Below, piece by piece: positions 1-6,000 of a DNA stretch of 22,237 nt. Both the position numbers and the translations under genes were made by a program. The notes under the pieces are model-generated. The model worked only from the letters and a program-made list of their open reading frames with translations. It was not told the DNA's origin and searched no databases. Numbering within the stretch: the stretch's first letter is position 1; the number at the start of each line of letters is the position of its first letter. Origin of the DNA: a virus; IMG/VR virus record IMGVR_UViG_3300049157_000043, positions 1-22,237 of that record. The stretch is one strand, 5' to 3'.

Positions 1-2
1 AG

Positions 3-95
3 TTCAAAGTCTTACGCTGGTGTCCCTCATGTAATCTGCATGGAGATAGGGACATTTTAGATCCAAATATAAAGTGTGAAAGGTGTGAGAAGTGA
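3..95 (+). CDS. C-terminal end of a zinc-ribbon protein (partial)
   Basis: The third reading frame is open from the left edge to a TGA at 93-95 and gives 30 residues. They contain two Cys pairs, WCPSCN near the start and KCERCEK at the end, spaced as in a small treble-clef or zinc-ribbon fold. The start lies outside the window, so function cannot be assigned. The stop overlaps the GTG of the next small ORF (GTGA), the translational-coupling pattern used throughout this phage operon, and this supports real coding. The zinc-ribbon reading rests only on the Cys spacing. Confidence 0.5.
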   Translation, partial: FKVLRWCPSCNLHGDRDILDPNIKCERCEK

Positions 96-226
96 ACAAT
101 AAAGGATATTCTTATTTCCGTTGGTGGGGCTGTAGTTTTAATCAAGGAGGAAGTCCTTCCTTAGTAATTCACTGGTGGCCGTGGAAAAAGCGTGTGTTTT
201 ATGTAGAAATAGGAGAAAAGCCATGA
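92..226 (+). CDS. Small aromatic-rich protein, 44 aa
   Basis: A GTG at 92 overlaps the preceding stop, and the frame runs to a TGA at 224-226, which overlaps the next ATG (ATGA). A purine-rich stretch (aaaggtgtgagaa) sits just upstream of the GTG. The 44-residue product is rich in Trp, Tyr and Phe (FRWWGC near the start, HWWPWKK in the middle) and has one Cys. I do not recognise a family. The overlap at both ends and the lack of any other frame using this stretch argue that it is a real small phage gene. Confidence 0.5.
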   Translation: MNNKGYSYFRWWGCSFNQGGSPSLVIHWWPWKKRVFYVEIGEKP

Positions 227-441
227 AAGTAGGATATAGAAAAACCATCAAGATAAATATCGGAAACTATGAAAATACTGACTGTACAGCATGGGCGGAA
301 GATGAGATTGGAGACAACGCAGATATTGAAGATATCCGAACTGTTTTCGCAGACCTGAAGAATTCTGTCTATGAAGAATTGAAAGAAGATATAAAAGATA
401 TAGATTCAAAAGAAACTAATCGGTTTGGAATTCCAAGATAA
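223..441 (+). CDS. Small acidic hypothetical protein, 72 aa
   Basis: The ATG at 223 has a strong AGGAG at 211-215 and overlaps the previous stop. The same frame is open back to a GTG at 175, but that start has no good ribosome site and would overlap the upstream small ORF extensively, so 223 is preferred. The product begins MKVGYRKTIKINIGNYE, two predicted beta strands, and continues into an acidic helical second half (KNSVYEELKEDIKDID). No catalytic motif or known domain is visible. Position in a run of small early genes suggests an accessory function. Confidence 0.7.
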   Translation: MKVGYRKTIKINIGNYENTDCTAWAEDEIGDNADIEDIRTVFADLKNSVYEELKEDIKDIDSKETNRFGIPR

Positions 442-458
442 AAACGGAAGGAACTGTT

Positions 459-635
459 ATGAGTATGAAGGAATTTGTGACAATAGCATCTATTACGATC
501 TTCCTTGTGTTAGGTGCACGTGCTTTCAATGCACATGGATCTGATAGACACTGTACTACTCATTATGAAGGGGATGGAACTATTATTGTGTGCTGCAAGA
601 CTGCATACGGTACAAGCTGTAGACGTATAACATAG
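459..635 (+). CDS. Small secreted Cys-rich protein, 58 aa
   Basis: ATG at 459 (a second in-frame ATG follows at 465), with GGAAGGAA at 446-453 as ribosome site. The N-terminus is a plausible signal peptide: MSMKEF, then a hydrophobic stretch (ASITIFLVLGA), then an A-R-A site where signal peptidase I could cut. The remaining roughly 37 residues carry four Cys (one HCTTH, one CC pair, one TSC), so a disulphide-stabilised periplasmic or secreted peptide is likely. No family is recognised. It could equally be a small membrane-anchored protein if the signal is not cleaved. It is followed by a 42-base spacer. Confidence 0.6.
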   Translation: MSMKEFVTIASITIFLVLGARAFNAHGSDRHCTTHYEGDGTIIVCCKTAYGTSCRRIT

Positions 636-677
636 TTGCACGCAAAAATTACGTGAAAGTGTAAAAGGAAATAAAAA

Positions 678-950
678 GTGGGAAAGAAACGAGATGATCG
701 TGCCGTGGCAGAAGGACGCTGTGCATATGAGATGGATGAAGCATTCTCTTCTTGCCCACATCCCTCTTATACACACAAAGCCAGAGATTGGCAGTTCGGC
801 TGGATGGAGGGAAAAGAAGCGGCAGAAGAATTCTTCAGAAAACAGAACAATCCAACTGTCGAAGAACGTGTAGAAAAATTGGAACAACAAGTCCTGGAAT
901 TGTCATCAATTCTTGAGGGCTTCAAAGAAATTTTGACAGGTGAAAGATGA
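678..950 (+). CDS. Ribosome modulation factor (RMF)-like protein, 90 aa
   Basis: GTG start at 678 behind AAAAGGA at 664-670. Residues about 10-45 follow the layout of the bacterial ribosome hibernation factor RMF: a G-x-x-A-Y helix, a Cys-Pro pair (SSCPHPSY), and a W-x-x-GW helix (DWQFGWMEG). E. coli RMF has the same order of Gly-x-x-Ala, Cys-Pro-Tyr and Trp-x-Gly-Gly-Trp elements in 55 residues. This protein adds a C-terminal amphipathic helix (EERVEKLEQQVLELSSILE) that should form a coiled coil and could mediate oligomerisation. RMF acts on ribosomes to form inactive 100S dimers; that a phage copy does this is inference. The match is by eye. Confidence 0.5.
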   Translation: MGKKRDDRAVAEGRCAYEMDEAFSSCPHPSYTHKARDWQFGWMEGKEAAEEFFRKQNNPTVEERVEKLEQQVLELSSILEGFKEILTGER

Positions 951-962
951 AAGGAATGAAAA

Positions 963-1193
963 GTGGGAAATCTAACAAATACAGAAAAACAAATCCTTCG
1001 TGAAATGAACGGAGAGGAACTAGGCCTTTATTGGGGAGGTGAAATGTCAGTATGTCTCACCTATCTAAGATCGCAAGGATTTCTTTCCGTGCACAAGACA
1101 GATCATGAAATAAGATACGTATTGACGCAAAAAGGAAAAGACAAAGCAGAAGAGCTTAAAAAAGAGGAAAAAAGCAATGACAACCTTATATGA
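963..1193 (+). CDS. Small winged-helix-like protein, 76 aa
   Basis: GTG start at 963; nearby ATGs are in another frame and hit stops early. The order is an N-terminal helix (TNTEKQILREM), a middle helix (GEMSVCLTYLRSQGFL), then a beta hairpin ending in YVLTQKGKDKAEEL. This is the pattern of the short winged-helix proteins of the MarR/DUF2250 type, where the Y-x-LT-x-x-GK element forms the wing. Its last 17 bases overlap the nuclease gene, so the two are probably co-translated. DNA binding is inferred from fold pattern alone. Confidence 0.5.
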   Translation: MGNLTNTEKQILREMNGEELGLYWGGEMSVCLTYLRSQGFLSVHKTDHEIRYVLTQKGKDKAEELKKEEKSNDNLI

Positions 1194-2154
1194 CAACACA
1201 CGCCTGAAGGATTACCGAAACTGTCCTCGTTTCTTCTACTTCCGCCACGTCAGGGGATGGGTAGGCAGTGGAACACGTGCACCACTAGCCTTTGGCCTTG
1301 CCTGGCATGCTGCGATGGATGTAGTCTGGGATAATATTCACATAGATGATGACGAAACCCTGGGGGCTAAAGCCTACTTTATGTGGGAAAAGACTTGGAC
1401 TGACGAAGGGTATCCGTCCCTAGACGAAATGACAGATGAAGATTATGAAGTCATAAAAATGCGTAACCCCAACACTGCTCTGGATATGATCCGTGCCTAC
1501 ATTGACAAACGACGAAGCTTCCTGGAAGGTATTGAAGTCCTTGACATCGAGAGACCTTTCGCAGTTCCTCTTGATCCCGGCAACCCCGAGCTTTTTTATG
1601 TCGGACGACTTGATAAAATCTTCAAGTGGCAAGGACGTATTTACGTGGGGGAACACAAGACAACGTCACTTTACAAACGTGATGGCGGCTTTCGTTCGTC
1701 ATATCTAGACTCTTTTAGCCCGAACTCCCAAGTTGACGGTTACATGCACGCATTACACATGCTGTATGGTGATAAGGCAAAAGGAATTATGGTAGACGCA
1801 GCCCTTGTCCATACTAAGGAAAGGGCTTTTACCTGGATACCTGTGGAGCGAGATATCTCTCAACTCGAAGCCTGGCTATGGGAAACCCATGACACGATAG
1901 ATGATATCAAAGAAGACAAGGAGTTTTTAGAAGACTCTAGCATGATGAGTAACTTGTCTTACATGCCTGCCTTCAGGAAGAACACTGAAAGTTGTTTCCA
2001 GTTCGGAAGTATGTGTACATACCTTGACATTTGTAAGTCTCACAGCTGCCCGTCCCGTATACAAGATCCGCCGCTCGGCTTTAAGGTGGAATACTGGAGT
2101 CCCTTTGAATTCCACAACTTACAAAGTCTAGGACTCACGGAGGATGATCAATGA
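1177..2154 (+). CDS. Cas4/RecB-like PD-(D/E)XK nuclease with Fe-S cysteines
   Basis: A 325-residue protein of the PDDEXK_1 (RecB/Cas4/AddB-type) nuclease superfamily. Visible motifs in order: a Cys at residue 16 (RNCPRFFYF), the His-containing motif GLAWHAAMD around 40-48, GRLDK with the metal-binding Asp near 145, GEHKTTS with the E-x-K pair at 159-161, and the QVDGY element at 185-189. Near the C-terminus, Cys 273, 280 and 286 (with another at 291) would, together with Cys16, form the 4Fe-4S clamp of Cas4 and AddB. This family degrades or processes DNA ends, often 5' to 3' on single strands. A role in phage recombination or DNA processing is inferred. It overlaps winged-helix-like genes at both ends. 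Confidence 0.85.
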   Translation: MTTLYDNTRLKDYRNCPRFFYFRHVRGWVGSGTRAPLAFGLAWHAAMDVVWDNIHIDDDETLGAKAYFMWEKTWTDEGYPSLDEMTDEDYEVIKMRNPNTALDMIRAYIDKRRSFLEGIEVLDIERPFAVPLDPGNPELFYVGRLDKIFKWQGRIYVGEHKTTSLYKRDGGFRSSYLDSFSPNSQVDGYMHALHMLYGDKAKGIMVDAALVHTKERAFTWIPVERDISQLEAWLWETHDTIDDIKEDKEFLEDSSMMSNLSYMPAFRKNTESCFQFGSMCTYLDICKSHSCPSRIQDPPLGFKVEYWSPFEFHNLQSLGLTEDDQ

Positions 2155-2483
2155 ACTGGAAAGATCAATTCAAAGATCATACAACTTCTACAGCCTTCAG
2201 CTTACGTCTAAGTAATCATATGTGTACTCTCTTATACTACATAAATGAAGGTATGTATTATGAGTACAGACAAATATCACGAGATTTCTGTACACCATTC
2301 CGTGCACTTGAAAGAAGAGGATTAGCTGAATGGAACCCAGAGTGTAGAGCTTACAAGCAAGGAGATGAAAAACCGGAATGGGTTTATCGCCTTACACCTG
2401 CTGGTAAATGTACACTAAAGTTACTCATCATGGCAGATGTGGTACAAGAATCTAAGAATATGAAAAGGAGTAAAGCAGCATAA
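2151..2483 (+). CDS. Winged-helix-like protein, 110 aa
   Basis: The ATG at 2151 overlaps the nuclease stop (ATGA), with a GGAGG site at 2139-2143. The middle of the protein reads as a helix-turn-helix (LYYINEGMYYEY, then ISRDFCTPFRALERRGLAEW), followed by a beta hairpin ending VYRLTPAGKCTLKLL. That ending is the same wing pattern as in the protein encoded just before the nuclease. The basic C-terminus (KNMKRSKAA) fits DNA binding. It could be a transcriptional regulator or an accessory factor for the nuclease; sequence alone does not decide. Confidence 0.5.
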   Translation: MNWKDQFKDHTTSTAFSLRLSNHMCTLLYYINEGMYYEYRQISRDFCTPFRALERRGLAEWNPECRAYKQGDEKPEWVYRLTPAGKCTLKLLIMADVVQESKNMKRSKAA

Positions 2484-2527
2484 CAAAGACATGTAATACA
2501 TACATCATAGAAATCTAAGGAAAGCAA

Positions 2528-2839
2528 ATGGAATCAGCTGATATCCTAGCTACAGCAAAAGACCTAGTCTCAGGAAATCGAGCTAAGTCTCACGGCGACA
2601 AACTGCTTAATCACAGTTGCATAGCTAATATGTGGACGGCGTATCTTGTAAACAAATTCGGACCTGCTGTCACTTTAGATCCTCATGATATCTGTAACAT
2701 GATGGAACTATTAAAGATCGCCAGGAGACAAACTGGCTCATTCAATGTGGACGACTATATTGACGGCGCAGGATATGCCAGTATCGCAGGTGATGTTCAA
2801 CAACAACTTATTGGAAAGACTAAAAAGAATGAAACATAA
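2528..2839 (+). CDS. DUF6378-like phage protein, 103 aa
   Basis: ATG at 2528 with AAGGAAAG just upstream. The product resembles the widespread phage DUF6378 family: an N-terminal helix with RAKSHGDKLLNH, the MELLKIARRQTG helix, and a C-terminal DDYIDGAGYASIAGDVQ. In the family these conserved His, Glu, Asp and Asp residues resemble the metal-binding layout of all-alpha NTP pyrophosphatases (MazG-like), but the activity is not established to my knowledge. It sits directly before a deaminase, so a nucleotide-pool function is plausible. Family assignment is from remembered motif patterns and was not searched. Confidence 0.65.
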   Translation: MESADILATAKDLVSGNRAKSHGDKLLNHSCIANMWTAYLVNKFGPAVTLDPHDICNMMELLKIARRQTGSFNVDDYIDGAGYASIAGDVQQQLIGKTKKNET

Positions 2840-3320
2840 GTTAATACACGAACCAAGTAAATGGGATCTACGTTTTTTTGCTTTAGCAAAAGAAGTAAGC
2901 ACATGGTCTAAAGATCCTTCAACTAAAACCGGCGCAGTTATAATTAACGAAGAAAAAATAGTGATCTCCACTGGCTATAATGGATTTCCACGGGGTATGT
3001 ATGACGGGCCTGAGTTATATGAAAACAGGAATATAAAATACACCCGTATTCTTCATGCCGACTTGAATGCAATCCTATCTGCAAAACAAAACGTAACTGG
3101 ATACACAATATATACTTATCCCTTTTTCACATGTGCAACATGTGCTCTAGCCATTATTCAAGCAGGGATAAAGACGGTCATATCGCCGGAGTTCCAAGAT
3201 GCCGGGTTACAAAAAAGATGGAACCAATCAACTGAACTCGCGAAAACTTTTTACAGGGAATCAGGGATTGACTTCAAGCTCATGGAGATCTCATATGCTA
3301 GACTGGAAGAAGTATCCTAA
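2829..3320 (+). CDS. dCMP/cytidine deaminase-family protein with variant HAD motif
   Basis: A 163-residue protein of the zinc-dependent deoxycytidylate deaminase family, which makes dUMP from dCMP for dTTP synthesis. Seen: WDLRFFALAKEVSTWSKDPS at the N-terminus, TGAVI, GYNGFPRG (substrate loop), HADLNAIL at 76-83 and TCATCA with Cys102 and Cys105, followed by IIQAGIK. His76 and the two Cys would hold zinc. The usual catalytic Glu of H-A-E is Asp78 here, so activity may be reduced or altered. The start at 2829 (ATG) is preferred over an upstream ATG at 2745, because the N-terminus then matches the family and the overlap with the preceding gene drops to 11 bases. Confidence 0.82.
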   Translation: MKHKLIHEPSKWDLRFFALAKEVSTWSKDPSTKTGAVIINEEKIVISTGYNGFPRGMYDGPELYENRNIKYTRILHADLNAILSAKQNVTGYTIYTYPFFTCATCALAIIQAGIKTVISPEFQDAGLQKRWNQSTELAKTFYRESGIDFKLMEISYARLEEVS

Positions 3321-3681
3321 TTTCAGCCGTGAAGAATTCACTTGCAGATGCGGCTGCCAGAAAAATGAAATGGACCCACAGTTTCTGGAACTAATTCAAA
3401 TCCTTCGAGAGAATGTCTCAACCCCTTTGATAATCAACAGCGGATTCCGTTGCAATGCTCATAATAATGCCGTCAGTAAGACTGGATTCTACGGACCGCA
3501 TACTACCGGAAGAGCTTGTGATATAAAGACATGTTATCATAATGCTTACTATCTAATCATGGCCGCCACACGTTTACCCTTTACAGGGATAGGAATAAAA
3601 CAATCTGGCTCTGTTCCTAATCGCTTCATACACCTGGATATCTTGGATGGCCCTAATAGACCACGTATATGGTCTTACTAA
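3295..3681 (+). CDS. Peptidase M15-type endolysin, 128 aa
   Basis: Zinc peptidase of the M15 (D-Ala-D-Ala carboxypeptidase/L-Ala-D-Glu endopeptidase) type, expected to cut cell-wall peptides for lysis. Residues 10-20 (NFSREEFTCRCGC) match the family's N-terminal helix and Cys cluster. INSGFRCNAHNNAV precedes the zinc motif GPHTTGRACD (His69, Asp76), and FIHLD supplies His113 with Asp115. At 128 residues it is one compact catalytic domain with no separate wall-binding domain or signal peptide, so it needs a holin or another route to the wall. The start at 3295 has GGAG at 3284-3287; the longer frame back to 3199 lies inside the deaminase gene and lacks such a site. It overlaps that gene by 26 bases. 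Confidence 0.88.
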   Translation: MLDWKKYPNFSREEFTCRCGCQKNEMDPQFLELIQILRENVSTPLIINSGFRCNAHNNAVSKTGFYGPHTTGRACDIKTCYHNAYYLIMAATRLPFTGIGIKQSGSVPNRFIHLDILDGPNRPRIWSY

Positions 3682-3692
3682 CAAAAAATTCC

Positions 3693-3721
3693 TTTACAAC
3701 TAGAAATCAATATGTAATAAT
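3693..3721 (+). promoter_or_regulatory. Probable sigma70-type promoter
   Basis: TTTACA at 3693-3698 and AATAAT at 3716-3721 each match the sigma70 boxes at five of six positions and are separated by exactly 17 bases. The site is in the longest gene-free stretch on this strand, just after the endolysin gene. Transcription would start near 3728, right before the structured RNA segment and the Sak4-like gene. Confidence 0.55.
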
Positions 3722-3727
3722 ACATAA

Positions 3728-3890
3728 CCATATGAAGGTATCTTTCTCGTATACCCGAGCAGGGTTTTCCCCCCGATCGCCCCTGCTGCCGGGGAAGGGT
3801 GAGTGGTTAAAACAGTGTTGGTTACTCCTCTGCACAGGAGACCGTCCGAAACGCTGGGCTATACCGTCGGGCCACCACTCACCCTTTTTA
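3728..3890 (+). ncRNA. Structured non-coding RNA or leader element
   Basis: A GC-rich, foldable block in otherwise AT-rich DNA, downstream of a likely promoter. A perfect 13-bp stem pairs 3795-3807 (aagggtgagtggt) with 3874-3886 (accactcaccctt) and is followed by a short T-run. Inside it, GGT(TA)CTCCT at 3820-3829 pairs with AGGAGACC at 3836-3843, and CCGA at 3846-3849 can pair with TCGG at 3867-3870, giving a three-way junction. Upstream, AGCAGGG (3758-3764) pairs with CCCTGCT (3781-3787). This competes with CCCC/GGGG (3780-3783 with 3791-3794) and TTCCCC/GGGGAA (3767-3772 with 3791-3796) pairings. It could be a small RNA ending at its own terminator, or a leader controlling the operon. No known RNA family was recognised. 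Confidence 0.5.
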
Positions 3891-3917
3891 AATACATAAA
3901 GAAATGAAAGGGACAAA

Positions 3918-4739
3918 ATGCCGAATACAAAGGATATAAAATTACACTCTGAAAGTATCCTTGCACTTGGTTTTGCAGGATCTGGAAAGACAGCAGCTTT
4001 TGCTACCCTTCCTGGAAAGAAATTTCTCTACGTATTTGATCCAAATTCACTTGCAACACTCAAAGGACAAGATATTGACTATGAAGAATTCGTAGCTGAG
4101 CACATGGATCTGGATGCCGTCACGCTGGCCGCCGATAGACGAGATAGAATAAGCAAAAGACCTGAACCAAAAACATATGTTGAATTTGAGAAAGATATTG
4201 AGACCAAAATCAGAGACAATTTCTTTGATGACTATGACGTTATAGGATTTGATTCTCTTACTACCCTCACAGATATTGTTATGGACAGAATTATGTACCT
4301 TAACAATAGATTTGGAAAGTGGCCAGAACAGGCTGATTATACAGCTACAATCAATACTGTAACAAAGATTTTACGTACAGTTACATCCTTCAAAGCACTG
4401 ATTTATGTAACAGGCCACTTGGAATTTAAACAAGAAGATAGTACAGGAAGATTTCTTAACACCTTATCTTTACTTGGACGCCTTCGTGTTAGGGCGCCTC
4501 TGTTATTTAGTAATCTATACCAGTTTTATGCAGAAGAAAACAACGACAAAAAAACTTCATGGTATGTACGGACAGAGCCAGATCGCTATAATCCGTACCT
4601 AAGAAAATCCCGAGGCATGAAAAACCTAAATACAGTTGAAGATATAACTGTACCTGACGATGCTTGGTCAGATTCGATTGAAGGATTTGGACTAGGTAAA
4701 CTAATCAAAGAAGCGTCTTCGATAGTCGAGGCCGCGTGA
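3918..4739 (+). CDS. Sak4-like RecA-fold ATPase (phage single-strand annealing/recombination)
   Basis: A 273-residue P-loop ATPase of the AAA_24 / Sak4 type. Walker A is GFAGSGKT at residues 18-25 and Walker B is DVIGFDS with Asp112. A later VTGHLEF strand fits the position of sensor residues in RecA-fold proteins. Sak4 proteins promote single-strand annealing and homologous recombination in phages and usually work with a phage SSB, which fits the next gene. ATG at 3918 with GAAAGGGA upstream. The gene ends with tandem stops (TGATAA). It is the first gene after the promoter and structured RNA. Catalytic detail is by family inference. Confidence 0.8.
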   Translation: MPNTKDIKLHSESILALGFAGSGKTAAFATLPGKKFLYVFDPNSLATLKGQDIDYEEFVAEHMDLDAVTLAADRRDRISKRPEPKTYVEFEKDIETKIRDNFFDDYDVIGFDSLTTLTDIVMDRIMYLNNRFGKWPEQADYTATINTVTKILRTVTSFKALIYVTGHLEFKQEDSTGRFLNTLSLLGRLRVRAPLLFSNLYQFYAEENNDKKTSWYVRTEPDRYNPYLRKSRGMKNLNTVEDITVPDDAWSDSIEGFGLGKLIKEASSIVEAA

Positions 4740-4752
4740 TAAGGAGAAAAGA

Positions 4753-5202
4753 ATGAGTTTCATTGATCTTGGCCAGGACTTTGCTGATGCCAAAGAACCT
4801 GAAGTTGCACCAGAAGGTAAAGAATATGATCTCCTGGTGAAGTCAGTAGAAGAAAATAAGGACGATGCGAAGAAGAAACACAGTATCCGTCTAATGATTG
4901 AAATCCAGCATGGGAAGGATGAAGGTCCTTACCGTCCCGTATTCCTGTATCTTGGAATTCCTAACAAGAAATGGGATGAAGAAAGAGATAACGAAAAAGA
5001 CAATGACAAAGGAACTGCATCGAAATTCAAGAATCTGAATATCAAACGAGCACTTTATTTCTTCGGTCTAGAGTGGGAAAATATCACAGGCTTTACTCCG
5101 CTTGACTTTGTAGGCCAAAGTGCACGGGGCGGCTTGGCACAGGAAGAATATCAGGGCAACAGGAGCAACAAAATTATCCTGCCCAATCTTCCTTCACCTT
5201 AA
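4753..5202 (+). CDS. Probable phage single-stranded DNA-binding protein, 149 aa
   Basis: ATG at 4753 behind AAGGAG at 4741-4746, 13 bases after the Sak4-like gene. The start (MSFIDLGQDFADAKEP, then a strand YDLLVKSVEENKDDAKKKHSI and RLMIEIQHG) is typical of DUF669/DUF2815-like phage SSBs: a beta-barrel core with a short acidic N-terminus. The FGLEWENITGF helix, GQSARGGLAQEEYQGNRSNK hairpin and NLPSP tail are also compatible with an OB-fold. The main argument is gene order, since phage SSBs commonly follow Sak4. No classical C-terminal acidic tip is present, so the assignment is moderate. Confidence 0.5.
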   Translation: MSFIDLGQDFADAKEPEVAPEGKEYDLLVKSVEENKDDAKKKHSIRLMIEIQHGKDEGPYRPVFLYLGIPNKKWDEERDNEKDNDKGTASKFKNLNIKRALYFFGLEWENITGFTPLDFVGQSARGGLAQEEYQGNRSNKIILPNLPSP

Positions 5203-5214
5203 TGAGGATCATCT

Positions 5215-5430
5215 ATGGAAAATGTCAAGAAGGTAGCAACACTGGACTTTGCCCATGGCAAGAAGTCATATACATTACTTGCGTTACATGCTTTCTTCAT
5301 CGGCATTGCTCCAGCTCTATTTGACTACTCAACGAATACTGTGTTATATCCACCTATGTGGGAAAACATAGACGTACAAGCTATATGGAATTCTATGATA
5401 GGAGCAACTATAAGGAAGGCCATCTCATGA
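5215..5430 (+). CDS. Small membrane protein, possible holin, 71 aa
   Basis: ATG at 5215 with GAGGA at 5204-5208. After a short charged start (MENVKKVATLDFAHGKKS), residues about 19-38 (YTLLALHAFFIGIAPALF) form a likely transmembrane segment. A later stretch (AIWNSMIGATIRKAIS) is amphipathic and ends in a basic tail, as in many small phage holin-like proteins. The gene overlaps the lipoprotein gene by 4 bases. A holin role fits this context, because the endolysin at 3295 has no export signal. No specific holin family was recognised. Confidence 0.5.
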   Translation: MENVKKVATLDFAHGKKSYTLLALHAFFIGIAPALFDYSTNTVLYPPMWENIDVQAIWNSMIGATIRKAIS

Positions 5431-5768
5431 GACGAGCCGTAAGAATTTTCACGGTGATTCTTGGATTACTGCTAACTGCATGTGTAGGCGCAGAGACATC
5501 ACAAGAAAAGCTGGCCGTTGCTGAGGTTCAGTTTCAAGGACTTCAAATAACAATCCAAGAATTAATCAAACAAGGTGTGATAACCGAAGAAACTGCTGGC
5601 TGTGTTGAAACTGCAAATGCAGCAGCCAAAGCGGCTCTGGACCGTGTACGAAGCTCCGTACGCTTAGAGCTTGGAGTAGTAGAAAGTGTTATCGGCTCCA
5701 TGAATGCGGCTGTAGCAGTCCTTGCATCAACCATAACCAAGTTACAGAAAGGAGAAAATCCATGCTAG
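5427..5768 (+). CDS. Small lipoprotein, 113 aa
   Basis: ATG at 5427 overlapping the upstream stop (ATGA), with AAGGAAGG at 5412-5419. The N-terminus is a lipoprotein signal: MRRAVRI, hydrophobic core FTVILGLLL, then a lipobox LTAC with the acylated Cys at residue 19. The mature part is helical and Ala-rich (about residues 25-113), ending with KGENPC. It lies between two small membrane proteins, so an outer-membrane spanin-like or superinfection-exclusion function is possible. The helical body is less Pro-rich than typical o-spanins. The longer frame starting at 5358 lies inside the previous gene and is not used. Confidence 0.7.
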   Translation: MRRAVRIFTVILGLLLTACVGAETSQEKLAVAEVQFQGLQITIQELIKQGVITEETAGCVETANAAAKAALDRVRSSVRLELGVVESVIGSMNAAVAVLASTITKLQKGENPC

Positions 5769-5989
5769 GCGGGGCACTAGGCATCGCAAATCTCATCATG
5801 GCAGTCTTGACCTTGGTTGAGCAAGGAGTAGTTACTGCAACTAGAGCGAAATCAATCATCTCACAAGGACGTGATGAAGACTGGGATGAAGCACGGTGGG
5901 AAACAGAACTCACTGACTTAGCTGAAAAGTCTGACAGTCTTTATTCTGATACTCAAGAAATGCTGAAGAACCTTAGACAACCTACATGA
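5762..5989 (+). CDS. Small membrane-associated protein, 75 aa
   Basis: ATG at 5762, overlapping the lipoprotein gene by 7 bases, with AAAGGAG at 5749-5755. Residues about 2-24 (LGGALGIANLIMAVLTLVEQG) are hydrophobic with Gly and Ala and could cross or lie on the membrane. The rest is a charged helical region (RDEDWDEARWETELTDLAEKSDSL). Together with the two preceding genes it forms a compact cassette ahead of a terminator. The pattern resembles phage lysis cassettes, but no specific family is recognised, so a lysis role is inference from position. Confidence 0.55.
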   Translation: MLGGALGIANLIMAVLTLVEQGVVTATRAKSIISQGRDEDWDEARWETELTDLAEKSDSLYSDTQEMLKNLRQPT

Positions 5990-6000
5990 ATGATAACAGG

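Noticed and set aside
510-890. A 126-aa - strand open frame opposite small early genes.
   Set aside because: Phe/Cys-rich antisense shadow with no ribosome site; the + strand genes explain the region.
3797-3884. tRNA or tRNA-like gene: GGGTGAG/CTCACCC resembles an acceptor stem and CTCCT/AGGAG an anticodon stem.
   Set aside because: No T-arm with TTCRA loop precedes the 3' stem, the inner loop has 6 not 7 bases, and the D-arm is not recognisable.
3825-3886. Hammerhead ribozyme, suggested by a CCGAAAC element after a hairpin.
   Set aside because: The required CTGANGA core is missing (nearest is CTGCACA) and the stems do not match any hammerhead topology.
3669-3899. A 76-aa open frame across the structured intergenic region (and a 69-aa frame opposite).
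   Set aside because: No ribosome site, odd composition with Pro/Arg-rich stretches, and the sequence is better explained by stems and a promoter.
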